From the NCBI RefSeq assembly GCF_023617245.1, contig NZ_CP067396.1, positions 4,464,001 to 4,528,000 on the forward strand: 64,000 nt of DNA, written 5' to 3'. The notes under the pieces were generated by a model. That model searched no databases. It worked only from the letters and a program-made list of their open reading frames with translations, and was not told the origin of the DNA. Below, piece by piece: positions 34,926 through 44,223 of the stretch. The position numbers and the translations under genes are program-made. Each line of letters opens with the position of its first letter. The first letter of the stretch is position 1. Source of the DNA: Lysobacter enzymogenes. Lineage in GTDB: Bacteria; Pseudomonadota; Gammaproteobacteria; Xanthomonadales; Xanthomonadaceae.

Positions 34926-35070
34926 AGCGCTGCGCGGCGCGCTCATCAAGAGAGCTTGACGCGGTATCGCGGCGCGGCCGGCCATGCTTGCCAGCGCGGC
35001 ATTTTGCCGCATCTGCGCGCGCGGACGCGGCACTAGGCTGGCCGACATTTTCCCGCGGCCAGGGCCTCGC

Positions 35071-37137
35071 ATGCGCATCGTCACGCTTTCGCCCGTCTTG
35101 CTGTCGCTGGCCTTCGCCGGCGCCTCACACGCGCAGTCGGCCGCCACCGAGGCCACCACGCTCGACCGCTTGCGCGTGCACGGCCAGCGGCCGGCCACGG
35201 TCGCCGCGCCGGCGCAGGCGCGCGAGCGCCTCGCGCAGCGCGCCGGCGCGACCGCCTGGGTCGACGGCGAGTCTTACCGCGGCGGCCGCGTGAGCACGCT
35301 GACCGATGCGCTCGGCTATGCGCCTGGCGTATTCGTGCAGCCGCGCTTCGGCGCCGAGGAAGCGCGCTTGTCGATCCGCGGCTCGGGCCTGCAGCGCACG
35401 TTCCACGGCCGCGGCCTGGAACTGTTGCAGGACGGCAGCCCGCTCAACCTCGCCGACGGCGGTTTCGATTTCCAGGCGGTGGAGCCGCTCAGCGCGCGCT
35501 ACATCGAGGTCTACCGCGGCGCCAACGCGCTGGAATACGGCGCGGCCACGCTCGGCGGCGCGATCGATTTCGTCTCCCCGACCGGCTACGACGCCGCGCC
35601 GCTGCGCGCGCGCATCGAAAGCGGCGCGTTCGGCTATCGTCGCGGCCAGCTCGCCATCGCCGGCGCCGCGGGCGCAGCCGACGGCTACGCCAGCCTCAGC
35701 GGCTTGCGCCAGGACGGCTTTCGCGATCACGCCGAGCAGGAAAACTACCGGCTGTTCGCCAACGCCGGTTATCGCTTCGGCGACGCCCTCGACGGGCGGC
35801 TCTACTTCACTCACGTCGATACCCGTTCGGCCTTGCCCGGCAACCTCACCCTGGCCGAATCGCGGCGCGATCCGCGCCTGGCCGCGCCGGGCAACCTGGC
35901 GCTGGATCAGCGCCGCGATTATCGCCTCGACCGCCTTTCCGGCCGCCTGGCGTGGTCGCCTTCGGCCGCGGGCACGCTGACGCTGTCGGCGTACTACGCC
36001 GACAAATCGCTGCACCATCCGATCTTCCAGGTGCTGCGCCAGGACAGCCGCGACTACGGCCTGGACCTGCGCTGGCGCGGCCACTACCAGGGACTCGGCC
36101 TGCGCCACGATCTGATCGCCGGCGTCGCCTTCGCCCAAGGCGAGATCGACGACCGGCGCTGGTTCAACCTCGCCGGCCGCGCCGGCGCGCCGAGCAACCG
36201 CTTCGACCAGCGCGCGCGCAACGCCAAGCTCTACCTGGAAAACCAGAGCTGGCTGTCGCCGCGCTGGGCGGTTTCGCTCGGCGCGCAGGCGCTGCGCTCG
36301 CAGCGGCGCTCGCGCGATCGGTTGATCCTCGGCGGCCGCGACGAGAGCTTCGACAAGGACTACGGCGGCGTCAGTCCCAAGCTCGGCCTGCGCTACCTCG
36401 CCGGCGACGGCGTGCAGTGGTACGCCAACCTCAGCCGCAGCCTGGAACCGCCGAGCTTCGGCGAACTCAGCGGCGGCCCCGGGGTGACGCCGGTGGACAA
36501 ACAGCGCGCCGACAGCGGCGAGTTCGGCCTGCGCGTGCAGCGCGAAACCCTGTCGCTGGACTTCGCCGCGTATCGCGCGCGGATCCGCGGCGAACTGCTC
36601 GCGCTCAACGACGGCCAAGGCAATCCGCTCGGCACCGTCAACGCCGGCCGTACCCTGCACCAGGGCATCGAATTCGGCCTGGGCTGGCGCTTCGCCCGCG
36701 CCTGGACGCTGTCGGCCAACTATCTCTACAACGACTTCCGCTTCGACCGCGACCGCGACCGCGTCTACGGCGACAACGACCTCGCCGGCGCGCCGCCGCA
36801 ACAACTGCGCGCGCAGCTGCGCTGGTCGCCGGACGAACGTTTCTATCTCGAACCGAACATCGAGTGGACGCCGCAGGACTACTACATCGACCACGCCAAC
36901 ACGTTCAAGGCGCCGGGCTACAGCGTCGCCGGCCTGCGCGTGGGCGGGCGCATCGGCGCGCAGTGGAACTGGTTCGCCGATGCGCGCAACCTCGCCGGGC
37001 GTAAGTGGATCGCCAGCACCAACGCCATCGCCGACGCGCGCGGGCAGGACGGGCGCAACGTCCTGCCGGGCGACGGGCGCGCGGTGTATGTCGGGCTGGA
37101 GTGGTCGGGCGACCGGATCGGCGCGCGCGGCGACTGA
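35071..37137 (+). CDS. TonB-dependent outer-membrane receptor
   Basis: A 688-aa TonB-dependent transporter with signal peptide (about 1-22, ending ASHAQS). The plug domain has the TLTDALGYAPGVFVQPR and RLSIRGSGLQRTFHGRGLEL motifs and a 22-strand barrel follows. It resembles the FecA/PhuR-type group in Xanthomonadaceae more than sugar-type receptors. No Fur box is visible upstream, so the substrate may not be iron. It stands alone. Confidence 0.88.
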   Translation: MRIVTLSPVLLSLAFAGASHAQSAATEATTLDRLRVHGQRPATVAAPAQARERLAQRAGATAWVDGESYRGGRVSTLTDALGYAPGVFVQPRFGAEEARLSIRGSGLQRTFHGRGLELLQDGSPLNLADGGFDFQAVEPLSARYIEVYRGANALEYGAATLGGAIDFVSPTGYDAAPLRARIESGAFGYRRGQLAIAGAAGAADGYASLSGLRQDGFRDHAEQENYRLFANAGYRFGDALDGRLYFTHVDTRSALPGNLTLAESRRDPRLAAPGNLALDQRRDYRLDRLSGRLAWSPSAAGTLTLSAYYADKSLHHPIFQVLRQDSRDYGLDLRWRGHYQGLGLRHDLIAGVAFAQGEIDDRRWFNLAGRAGAPSNRFDQRARNAKLYLENQSWLSPRWAVSLGAQALRSQRRSRDRLILGGRDESFDKDYGGVSPKLGLRYLAGDGVQWYANLSRSLEPPSFGELSGGPGVTPVDKQRADSGEFGLRVQRETLSLDFAAYRARIRGELLALNDGQGNPLGTVNAGRTLHQGIEFGLGWRFARAWTLSANYLYNDFRFDRDRDRVYGDNDLAGAPPQQLRAQLRWSPDERFYLEPNIEWTPQDYYIDHANTFKAPGYSVAGLRVGGRIGAQWNWFADARNLAGRKWIASTNAIADARGQDGRNVLPGDGRAVYVGLEWSGDRIGARGD

Positions 37138-37187
37138 CGCCGACGATGGCGGCGCGCGGCGGCCGTGCGGCCGCCGCGCGCTCGCGC

Positions 37188-37667
37188 TCAGTTCCAGCAG
37201 CTGCTGGGCTGGTCGATCACGGTGATCCAGAAGCGCGTGGTCGCGTCGATGTTGCCGTAGGCCTGCCAGCCCCAGCCGCCGTCGCCGTCGTGATGGCTGG
37301 CCATGCGGTAGCCGGGGCCGAATTCGGCGCGGCAGAACGCATCGGCTTCGCCGCGCGACTTGAACGCATCGCCGCGCACCGCGCGGCTCAACGCGATGTT
37401 GCCCTTGGCCCAGCCGTTGTAGAAGTCGGTCGGCACCGGCGACGGCGCGCCGTCCTGGTTCAGACACAGCACCGGCAGGCGCGCCGAACACACGGTGTCG
37501 CCCTGGTAGGCGTCGCATTCGGGGGAAAAGCAGGCGACGCGATCCACGCCGTTGGCGTGGCCGGCCTTGCGCCAGGTCACGCCCTTGCCGCCGGCGGCGA
37601 CGGCGGAAAACGCGATCAGGCTCAGCGCCAGGGTGCAGGCGGCGATGCGGATGGCACGAACGTCCAT
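37188..37667 (-). CDS. Small secreted cysteine-rich protein
   Basis: A 159-aa exported protein. Signal peptide (residues 1-25) is followed by a compact domain with seven cysteines (ACFSPECDAYQGDTVC, then LPVLCLNQDG, FCRAEFGPGY, SSCWN) that probably form disulfides. The phrase FYNGWAKGNIALSRAVRGDA and the C-terminal GWGWQAYGNI look conserved, but I cannot name the family. AAGGAG lies ahead of the ATG at 37667. Function unknown. Confidence 0.7.
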   Translation of the reverse strand: MDVRAIRIAACTLALSLIAFSAVAAGGKGVTWRKAGHANGVDRVACFSPECDAYQGDTVCSARLPVLCLNQDGAPSPVPTDFYNGWAKGNIALSRAVRGDAFKSRGEADAFCRAEFGPGYRMASHHDGDGGWGWQAYGNIDATTRFWITVIDQPSSCWN

Positions 37668-37961
37668 GGACTTGCTCCTTGTCGGATACGGGCGGAGGGA
37701 CGCGGTCGCCCGCGTGCGCGCACCGCCCGGACCGCGGCGGCGCGCGCGTGCGGAAACCGCGCCGGCACGCGCAGGCAGCGGTGCCGGCGCGAACGTCTAT
37801 CACCGCCGCCCGCGCCGAACCGGTACTGCTAAGCCCTTTGCCCGCTGCGTTCGCGAACCCAGGCGCTCGATCACAAGCCGCGCGCGATGCGCGGGCCGGA
37901 ACCCCGACGCGGGCCAGCCCGGCTCAAAGCCAACGCCGTCATCGCCTGCGCGCGACGGCGG

Positions 37962-40223
37962 TCAAATCTCGAACCGGTACGACAGCTTCACCAGCAACTG
38001 CTCGCTGTCGCGCAGGCCGAACGCATCGCCGAACTCGCTGCCGACGTCGCGGCGGCGCGCGCCTTCCTCGTACATTTCGCCGCCGCGCACGTAGGCGATG
38101 TACAGATACGACAGCGGCGCCAACTCGTAGCGATAGCGCACCTGGAAGGCGAGGTTGCGCAGGCTGAAGTCCGGCACCGCCTCCTCGACCCGCAACGGCC
38201 GGCCGGCGGCGTCGACGCGATACACCTGGCGCTGGCGCGCGTCGATGCCGATGGTCTCCAAGCGCACGCGCAGTTCCTGTTTCTCGTCGATGAACCACTC
38301 CATCCCGCCGTTGAGGCTGAGGATGTCGGCGCGGAAATCGGCGATGCGGTTGTCGCCGCGCCACAGCAGCCAGGCCGGATCGTGGCTGTATTCGACGCCG
38401 GCGAACAGCAGCATGCGGTCGCTGACCTGATAGTTCGGCTCCAGGTACACGGTGGCCCGGCCCTGGTCGAGATCGCCCAGCCCCTCGGCCTTGTAATACG
38501 CCTCGGTGTACAGCGACCACGGGCTGTCGCCCTGGCGCGGGCGCAGGCGTTCGTAGCTCAGGAACGCCTTGGCCGGCATCCGCACCGTGCCGTGGCCGCG
38601 GGTGAGCAGGTCGTCGTGGCCGCCGCTCCACAGCGAGGCCTCGACGAACTCGGTGCCGCCGTCGCGCATGTTGCTCTGGCGGTTGACGGCCACCGCGTCG
38701 GCGATGCGCACGCCGTCGTCGCTGTAGCGGCGCGAGCCGGCGAAGTGCCAGTCCTGGCTGGCGTAGGCCGAATCGGCCGGCAGGTCGGTCTTGCGCTTGG
38801 CCAAGTCGTAGCGCAGGTAGTTGAAGTTGTTGCGCTCCAGGTAACCGAAGTCGTTGAGCATCAGCTCGCGTCCGACGTGCAGGCCGTACAGCTGCTGGCG
38901 CCAGCCGCCGCCCATGTCGTAGTCCACGCGCAGCTGCGCGCCGCTGTCGCGCCGGTTGCGCCCCTGCTGCTGCACGTCGGAAGCCACCACGGTGCCGCGC
39001 AGCGACCACTGCGCGTTCGGCGCCCAGCGCTGGTCGAATTCGTAGACGTTGGCGATGCGGTCCTGGAACGGCCGCTCCACCCGCGTGGCCATCGCGCCCA
39101 GGCCGAAACGTTCGAAATCGCGGGTGACGCGGGCGGCATAGAAATCGCGGCCGGCCGCGTCGCCTTCGCTGGCGGCGAACACGCCGTAGTTGAGTCCGCC
39201 GGCGCTGCCGTTGAGCTTGATCGCCGCGGCCACGTCGCCCGAACCGTTGCCGTCGTCGGCCTGGGCGCCGACGCGGCGGGTGTAGATCAGCCGGCTGTTG
39301 TTGTTGTACGAACCGAACGGCACGTCGAAGAAGCCCTGGTTCTCGGTGAAGAACGGGCGCTTGTCGCTGAAGAAACTCTCGGTGGCGCTGAAGTTGACGG
39401 TCAGCTCGTCGCTCTCGACCTGGCCGAAATCCGGATTGACGGTGGCGCTGAGCTGGAACGCGCCGCTGGGTTTCCAGAACAGGTCGAAACCGCCGTCGAC
39501 GTCGCTGGCGTGGCCGACCGCGTCGCCGATGGCCACCGCATACGGCGTGATCGCCAACAGCGATTGCCGGTAGGCCGGCACCTCGACGCGGTTGAACGCG
39601 CTCAGGTAACGCGCCTCGGTGTAGTGCACCGCCGGCCACGACAGGCGCTCGCCGCTGGAGGCGACGACGCGGTCGAGCTGGATGCCGAGCGTGCGCATGC
39701 CGCCGGCGCCGCCGCGCATCGGCGCGATGTGCCAGGGGATCAGCATCTCGGCCGACCAGCCCTGCTCGTCTTCGCCGGTGGCGTGCAGCCAGTGGCCGTC
39801 CCAGTCGTTGTTGAAGCGGTTCTCGTTGGTGACGGTGGCGTCGGTGATGCTGTTGGCCAGGGTCACGGTGAAGTTGTAGCCGGTGCGGCCGTCGCCGTCG
39901 AAGTCGACGTAGAGATTGACCCGGTCGACGGTGCCGTCGCCGTCGCGCTGGGTGTGCTGGCGCATGCGCGGCACCCCGGCCGGCTGGGTGTTGCGGAAGG
40001 CCACGGCCAGGCCGCGCTCGGTCGCCATCAGCCAGGCCTGGGTCGGCAACCGGCCCGGCTCGCGCGAGAGCGGCTGGGTGTGGCGGAAGTCGTCGATGCG
40101 CTGGGCCTGGGCCCACTCCTGCGGATCGATGCGCCCGTCGATCTCCACGGCCCGCGCGCACGGCGCGAGCGAGACGGCGGCACAGGCGGCCGCCAGTGCG
40201 GCGATGGTGCAACGATGGCGCAT
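37962..40223 (-). CDS. DUF5916 outer-membrane protein with CBM9-like N-terminus
   Basis: A 753-aa exported protein. The signal peptide ends near CARAVEID. Then a carbohydrate-binding CBM9-like domain (about 25-220, IDGRIDPQEWAQAQRIDDFR) is followed by the DUF5916 region with regular amphipathic strands ending in an aromatic C-terminus (YRFEI), the usual outer-membrane barrel end. VNPDFGQVESDELTVNFSAT and SDKRPFFTENQGFFDV are hallmark motifs. It probably lies in the outer membrane and binds or passes carbohydrate. Monocistronic. Confidence 0.82.
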   Translation of the reverse strand: MRHRCTIAALAAACAAVSLAPCARAVEIDGRIDPQEWAQAQRIDDFRHTQPLSREPGRLPTQAWLMATERGLAVAFRNTQPAGVPRMRQHTQRDGDGTVDRVNLYVDFDGDGRTGYNFTVTLANSITDATVTNENRFNNDWDGHWLHATGEDEQGWSAEMLIPWHIAPMRGGAGGMRTLGIQLDRVVASSGERLSWPAVHYTEARYLSAFNRVEVPAYRQSLLAITPYAVAIGDAVGHASDVDGGFDLFWKPSGAFQLSATVNPDFGQVESDELTVNFSATESFFSDKRPFFTENQGFFDVPFGSYNNNSRLIYTRRVGAQADDGNGSGDVAAAIKLNGSAGGLNYGVFAASEGDAAGRDFYAARVTRDFERFGLGAMATRVERPFQDRIANVYEFDQRWAPNAQWSLRGTVVASDVQQQGRNRRDSGAQLRVDYDMGGGWRQQLYGLHVGRELMLNDFGYLERNNFNYLRYDLAKRKTDLPADSAYASQDWHFAGSRRYSDDGVRIADAVAVNRQSNMRDGGTEFVEASLWSGGHDDLLTRGHGTVRMPAKAFLSYERLRPRQGDSPWSLYTEAYYKAEGLGDLDQGRATVYLEPNYQVSDRMLLFAGVEYSHDPAWLLWRGDNRIADFRADILSLNGGMEWFIDEKQELRVRLETIGIDARQRQVYRVDAAGRPLRVEEAVPDFSLRNLAFQVRYRYELAPLSYLYIAYVRGGEMYEEGARRRDVGSEFGDAFGLRDSEQLLVKLSYRFEI

Positions 40224-40457
40224 GGCGCGCTCCCCGGGACTGCGTGGACCGTCGCGGGCGAGCCGGGCCGCGCGCGGATCGCGGCGAACGGCACCGCGAC
40301 GGCGCGCAGACTAGCGGTGCGGCGGCTTTGCGCTAACTGGCGTAAGTCATGGCAACCCTCGGCGTTCGCGGCGCATCGGAGCCGTTGGGACCGCAGTTCA
40401 GGCAGCCGCATGGCTGTCGGGTGACAAGGATCAGCCGACGCAAGCCGCGGAGTTATT

Positions 40458-40550
40458 CCTGTAGGAGCGGCGCGAGCCGCGACCGCGGGGCATCGGACTC
40501 GCGCCGTCGGCGTGAACGAGCGCGGTCGCGGCTTGCGCCGCTCCTACAGG
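40458..40550. repeat. Intergenic inverted repeat, GTAGGAGCGGC family
   Basis: Arms 40458-40487 and 40521-40550, 30 nt each and almost fully complementary, with one change in the right arm (GCTTGC for GCTCGC). It lies between the patatin gene's 3' end and the DUF5916 gene's 5' region. Confidence 0.85.
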
Positions 40551-40582
40551 GGGAGTGGCGCCGGCGCGACCGGGCGGAGCGC

Positions 40583-42073
40583 TCAGGGCGCGGTCGCGTC
40601 GTGCGCCACGAACGCCGATTCGCCCTGCGGCAGCTGCAGCCAGTCCGGATGGCTCAGCGCGCGGGCGATGTCGCCCTGCCCCGACAGCCAGTGCTCGCGC
40701 ATCGCCACCCGGCCGAACTGGTAGTCCTTGAAGTGGCCGATCTTGGCGCGGTCGCGGTAGATCAGGTGGATCACGCTGTAGCGGCGGTCGCAGGCCAGTT
40801 CGGCCGCGTGCTGGGCCCAGGGATTGCTGGCGCGCACGTCCTCGGGGATCTCTTCCAGCAGCTCGCGCAGCAGCCGGCGGTAGTGCTGGAACACGCGCTG
40901 GGTGTCGGTGATCAGGCGGGTGCGGCTGGAATACTGGATTTCCTTCTGCCGCTCGGCCACGTCGAGCAGGTTCTGCGGCGGCTCGCCGCGCGCGTTCCAC
41001 AGGTCGACCTGGAACACCAGGGTGTCGCGGCGCGGGCTGGCGGTCAGCACCTGCGACAGCGGCGTGTTCGAGACCAGCCCGCCGTCCCAGTAGAACTCGC
41101 CGTCGATCTCGATCGCCGGGAACGCCGGCGGCAGCGCGCCGGAAGCGAGGATGTGGCGCGCGTCCAGGCGCATCTGGGTGTTGTCGAAATACTCCAGATT
41201 GCCGGTGCGCACGTTGACCGCGCCGACGCTGACGCGGATGCCGCCGTCGTTGAGCCGGTCGAAGTCGACCAGGCGCTCGAGCGTGGCGATCATCGGCGAG
41301 GTGTCGTAGAAGCTCGCCGCGGCCGGGCCGGGCTGGCCGCCGGCCCACAGCGACGGGTCGGGGCCGAGCCAGGCGCGCGGCTGGTAGAAACCGCGCTGGC
41401 CTTCGATCAACGCGCGCCAGGCCTCCCAGGTGTCGAGCCAGGCGCGGGTGTCGGCGTCGATGCCGTCGAAGCGCGCTTCCTGGCCGAACGTGGTCGCGGG
41501 AAAAATGTTCGGGCGCGAGATCGTGTCCCAGAACTCGCGCAGCGCGGCCATGCGCCTGTCCGGCGGGTTGCCGGCGATGATCGCGGTGTTGAACGCGCCG
41601 ATGGAGATGCCGGCGATCCAGTTGGGCGCGATCCCGGCTTCGAACAGGCCTTGGTAAACGCCGGCCTGATACGCGCCGAGCGCGCCGCCGCCTTGCAGGA
41701 CCAGGGCGATGTTCTCGGGCAGGGCCGGCGCGGCGTCGTGCACGCGCTGCGCCGATTCGCGCGCGGCGCGCTCGGTGGCTTCGGCGCGGCGCGCCTGGCG
41801 CGGCGTCGCCGGCGCCGGCCCGGCCGCGCGGCGCGCGCGGGCCGGCGGTGCGCTGGCGCGCGCGGCGGCGCCCGGCTCGCGCTTCGGCGGTTCCTTGCGC
41901 GGCGGAGTCTTGGACGGCGGGTCGCGCTTGGCCGGCGTCGCCGGCTTCGGATCGCGCTTGGCCGGCGCGGCCGGCTTGGGATCGCGCCCGGCCGACGCGG
42001 CCGGCCGGGGATTGCGCTTGGCCGCCGCGCGCGAAGCGCCGGCGGCGGTCTTGCGGGAACGCGGAGCGGGCAT
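40583..42073 (-). CDS. Patatin-like phospholipase
   Basis: A 496-aa patatin-domain lipase. The oxyanion loop GGGALGAYQAGVYQGLFEAG and the nucleophile motif GISIG hold the Ser of a Ser/Asp dyad, with the Asp in WDGGL. A C-terminal region unique to this subgroup follows. The first 110 residues are a basic Pro/Ala/Lys-rich tail with imperfect repeats of the type KRDPKPAAPA, likely disordered. No signal peptide. Substrate lipid unknown. Confidence 0.87.
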   Translation of the reverse strand: MPAPRSRKTAAGASRAAAKRNPRPAASAGRDPKPAAPAKRDPKPATPAKRDPPSKTPPRKEPPKREPGAAARASAPPARARRAAGPAPATPRQARRAEATERAARESAQRVHDAAPALPENIALVLQGGGALGAYQAGVYQGLFEAGIAPNWIAGISIGAFNTAIIAGNPPDRRMAALREFWDTISRPNIFPATTFGQEARFDGIDADTRAWLDTWEAWRALIEGQRGFYQPRAWLGPDPSLWAGGQPGPAAASFYDTSPMIATLERLVDFDRLNDGGIRVSVGAVNVRTGNLEYFDNTQMRLDARHILASGALPPAFPAIEIDGEFYWDGGLVSNTPLSQVLTASPRRDTLVFQVDLWNARGEPPQNLLDVAERQKEIQYSSRTRLITDTQRVFQHYRRLLRELLEEIPEDVRASNPWAQHAAELACDRRYSVIHLIYRDRAKIGHFKDYQFGRVAMREHWLSGQGDIARALSHPDWLQLPQGESAFVAHDATAP

Positions 42074-42131
42074 CGCGGCCTCCGAGGGTGGTTGCCGTGT
42101 CGGGGCCGCCCGTTCGCGGCGGCCATGGCGC

Positions 42132-42204
42132 GAGGGCCTTCAGGCCCGATGCCTGTGTTCCCATTCCAGCCATCGGATCGGGAGGCACCGGGCCTGAAGG
42201 CCCT
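42132..42204. repeat. Intergenic inverted repeat, GGGCCTGAAGGCC family
   Basis: Left arm GAGGGCCTTCAGGCCCGATG at 42132, complementary half ending at 42204, facing each other across about 30 nt. It lies just past the stop of the hydroxybutyrate dehydrogenase gene, upstream of the patatin gene. Confidence 0.75.
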
Positions 42205-42216
42205 GCACGCAACGGT

Positions 42217-43002
42217 TTACTGCATGTACCAGCCGTGGCTGACCACGAAGCTCTGCCCGGTCAGCGCCGCGCTCGGGAACTCGGCCAGGAAGCGCACCGT
42301 CTGCGCCACGTCCTGTACGGTGGTGAACACGCCGTCGACGGTGTTGCCGAGCATGACCTTCTTGATCACCTCGTCCTCGCTGATGCCGAGTTCCTTGGCC
42401 TGCTCGGGGATCTGCTTGTCCACCAGCGGGGTGCGCACGAAGCCGGGGCAGACCACGTGGCTGCGCACGTTGTGCTTGGCGCCCTCCTTGGCCAGCACCC
42501 GCGACAGCCCCAGCAGGCCGTGCTTGGCGGTGACGTAGGCCGACTTCAGCGGCGAGGCCTCGTGCGAATGCACCGAGCCCATGTAGATCACCACGCCGCC
42601 CTTGTCGCCCTTGTACATGTGCGGCAACGCGGCCTTGGTGGTCAGGAAGGCGCCGTCGAGATGGATGGCGAGCATCTTCTTCCAGTCGGCGAAGGCGTAG
42701 TTCTCGATCGGATTGACGATCTGGATGCCGGCGTTGGAGACCAGGATGTCGATGCCGCCGAGCTGCGCGACCACCTGCTCGATGCCGGCGTTGACCGCGG
42801 CTTCGTCGGTGACGTCCATGGCCACGCCGATGGCGCGGCCGCCGGCGGCGGCGATCTCGTCGGCCACCGCCTGCGCGCCGGCCTGGTTGAGGTCGGCGAT
42901 GGCGATGGCGGCGCCGGCGCGGGACAGCTCGAACGCGATTTCCTTGCCGATGCCGCTCGCGGCACCGGTGACGACGGCGACTTTGCCTTGGATCGAACTC
43001 AT
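42217..43002 (-). CDS. bdhA: 3-hydroxybutyrate dehydrogenase
   Basis: A 261-aa short-chain dehydrogenase. The NAD-binding TGAASGIGKE motif opens the chain, NAG is at about 90, the catalytic Ser is in YMGSVHSHEAS and the Y-x3-K is in SAYVTAKHG. The closing HGWYMQ is characteristic of BdhA. It interconverts 3-hydroxybutyrate and acetoacetate with NAD+, in polyhydroxybutyrate or ketone-body use. Start ATG at 43002 with GGAG upstream. No neighbouring PHB genes. Confidence 0.88.
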   Translation of the reverse strand: MSSIQGKVAVVTGAASGIGKEIAFELSRAGAAIAIADLNQAGAQAVADEIAAAGGRAIGVAMDVTDEAAVNAGIEQVVAQLGGIDILVSNAGIQIVNPIENYAFADWKKMLAIHLDGAFLTTKAALPHMYKGDKGGVVIYMGSVHSHEASPLKSAYVTAKHGLLGLSRVLAKEGAKHNVRSHVVCPGFVRTPLVDKQIPEQAKELGISEDEVIKKVMLGNTVDGVFTTVQDVAQTVRFLAEFPSAALTGQSFVVSHGWYMQ

Positions 43003-43225
43003 GGGAACCCAACTCCTGGACGATGCGGAAGACGATGCGGAATGAGCGCGCCGCGACGGCGGACCGGCGGCCATTGTCGCCGCGCCGCGTTATCGCGGCG
43101 TGGCGGCGGCTGCATCGCAGTGTCCCGCCGCGCGAGGGCTACGGGAATCGGACCTTCGTCCGCGGGGGAAGTTGCGCGGGGAGTTTGCGCAATCGGCCGG
43201 TCCGGGCAGGGCCGGACGCCCCACC

Positions 43226-43383
43226 GGTAGGAGCGGCGCAAGCCGCGACCGCGAAAACGAATCGCCGGCGAACGCCCGGCCTCTCATGGTCTACCCGGCC
43301 TGCGTCCGGCCGGAACGTAACGGGGGCCTGCGGCCTGCGCGCAAGCCCCATCGGCGCGGTCGCGGCTCGCGCCGCTCCTACAG
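43226..43383. repeat. Large intergenic inverted repeat, GTAGGAGCGGC family
   Basis: Arms 43226-43253 and 43355-43383, unusually far apart (101 nt) in comparison with 33-36 nt at most other sites. The centre contains no gene. The remainder of 43003-43411 is otherwise featureless. Confidence 0.75.
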
Positions 43384-43411
43384 GGAACGGGCGCCGCCTC
43401 GCCGCGATCGG

Positions 43412-43960
43412 TCAGTCCTTGTTCTTGCCTTTCTTGTCCTTCTTTTTCTTCTTGTCTTTCTTCTTGTCCTTGTCCTTCTTCTTTTTCTTCTTGTCCTTCT
43501 TCGGCTGCAGCATCGTCCCGGTGCAGTCCGGCGAGCCGCAGCGGCACTCCCAGATCTTCTTCAGTTCCTTGGTGTGCTTTTCGGCCAGGGTGATGCCGTA
43601 GTTGTAGGACAGTTCCTCGCCCGGGGCGATGTCGCGGATCGCCTCGATGAACACCTGGTCCAGGCGGCGGTCGTCGCCCTCGTCCTCGTTCAGCACGGCC
43701 TCGCAATTGGGCGAGCAGCTGTGGTTGATCCAACGCGCGGTGTTGCCCTCGTAGTTGGCGTCGATCACGTACTCGTCGTTGAGGGTGAACAGGAAGGTGT
43801 GGCCGGAGTCGGCGTCGCCGGTGTCGCCGGCGTCGGCTTCCTCGTGGGTGCGGCGGCGGCCCTTGTACTCGATGACGCGTTCGCCCTTGGCGATCGGGGC
43901 GACGGCGAATACACCGTTGCCGTGGATGGCTGAACGACGGGCGGCGATCTTGCGCGGCAT
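43412..43960 (-). CDS. SET-domain lysine methyltransferase-like protein with polylysine tail
   Basis: A 182-aa protein. Residues 3-125 form a SET domain, with HGNGVFA, the AdoMet-binding NHSCSPN at 79-85 and the YNYG motif at 119-122. A post-SET zinc motif follows (C139, C141, C146). The last 29 residues (154-182) are almost only Lys and Asp, with long lysine runs. SET enzymes methylate protein lysines; the lysine tail could be a nucleic-acid-binding or self-modification segment. Start at 43960. Divergent from the suf regulator across 263 bp. Confidence 0.88.
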   Translation of the reverse strand: MPRKIAARRSAIHGNGVFAVAPIAKGERVIEYKGRRRTHEEADAGDTGDADSGHTFLFTLNDEYVIDANYEGNTARWINHSCSPNCEAVLNEDEGDDRRLDQVFIEAIRDIAPGEELSYNYGITLAEKHTKELKKIWECRCGSPDCTGTMLQPKKDKKKKKKDKDKKKDKKKKKDKKGKNKD

Positions 43961-44160
43961 GACGATTCCCAAAATGACGAACCGGCATTCTCGCCTGCCG
44001 GAGGCGTCCGCCGCCATCGCCGGGGTCGCCTTTTCCGCCGCGTCCGCGCGGGGGGCCGCGGTCCGGCCCGGCGCCGGCACAGGGCGATACGAGGCGCCGC
44101 GGCGGCGCCCAGGCCGCTGAATCGCGCAAATCCCCCGGCTGGCCCCCGGCGGAATAAAAC

Positions 44161-44177
44161 CGTACAATTTCGGTACG
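44161..44177 (+). promoter_or_regulatory. Putative promoter/operator of the suf operon
   Basis: A TACAAT −10-like box (44163-44168) lies in a short inverted repeat CGTAC-n7-GTACG (44161-44177), 47 nt before the regulator's ATG. The repeat could be the Rrf2 regulator's own operator, a common layout. No clear −35 is seen, in keeping with a regulated promoter. Not tested against a binding-site model. Confidence 0.35.
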
Positions 44178-44223
44178 AATTAACGCCCGCCCTCACCAGC
44201 CCGCCCTCAGCGCCCCCACGCCG

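Noticed and set aside
35071..37137. Iron-regulated status of the TonB receptor
   Set aside because: I looked for a Fur box in the 230 bp upstream and found none, in contrast to the receptor at 54773.
37887..40424. 845-codon plus-strand open frame over the DUF5916 gene
   Set aside because: Shadow frame; the minus-strand product has a signal peptide, CBM9-like domain and barrel strands.
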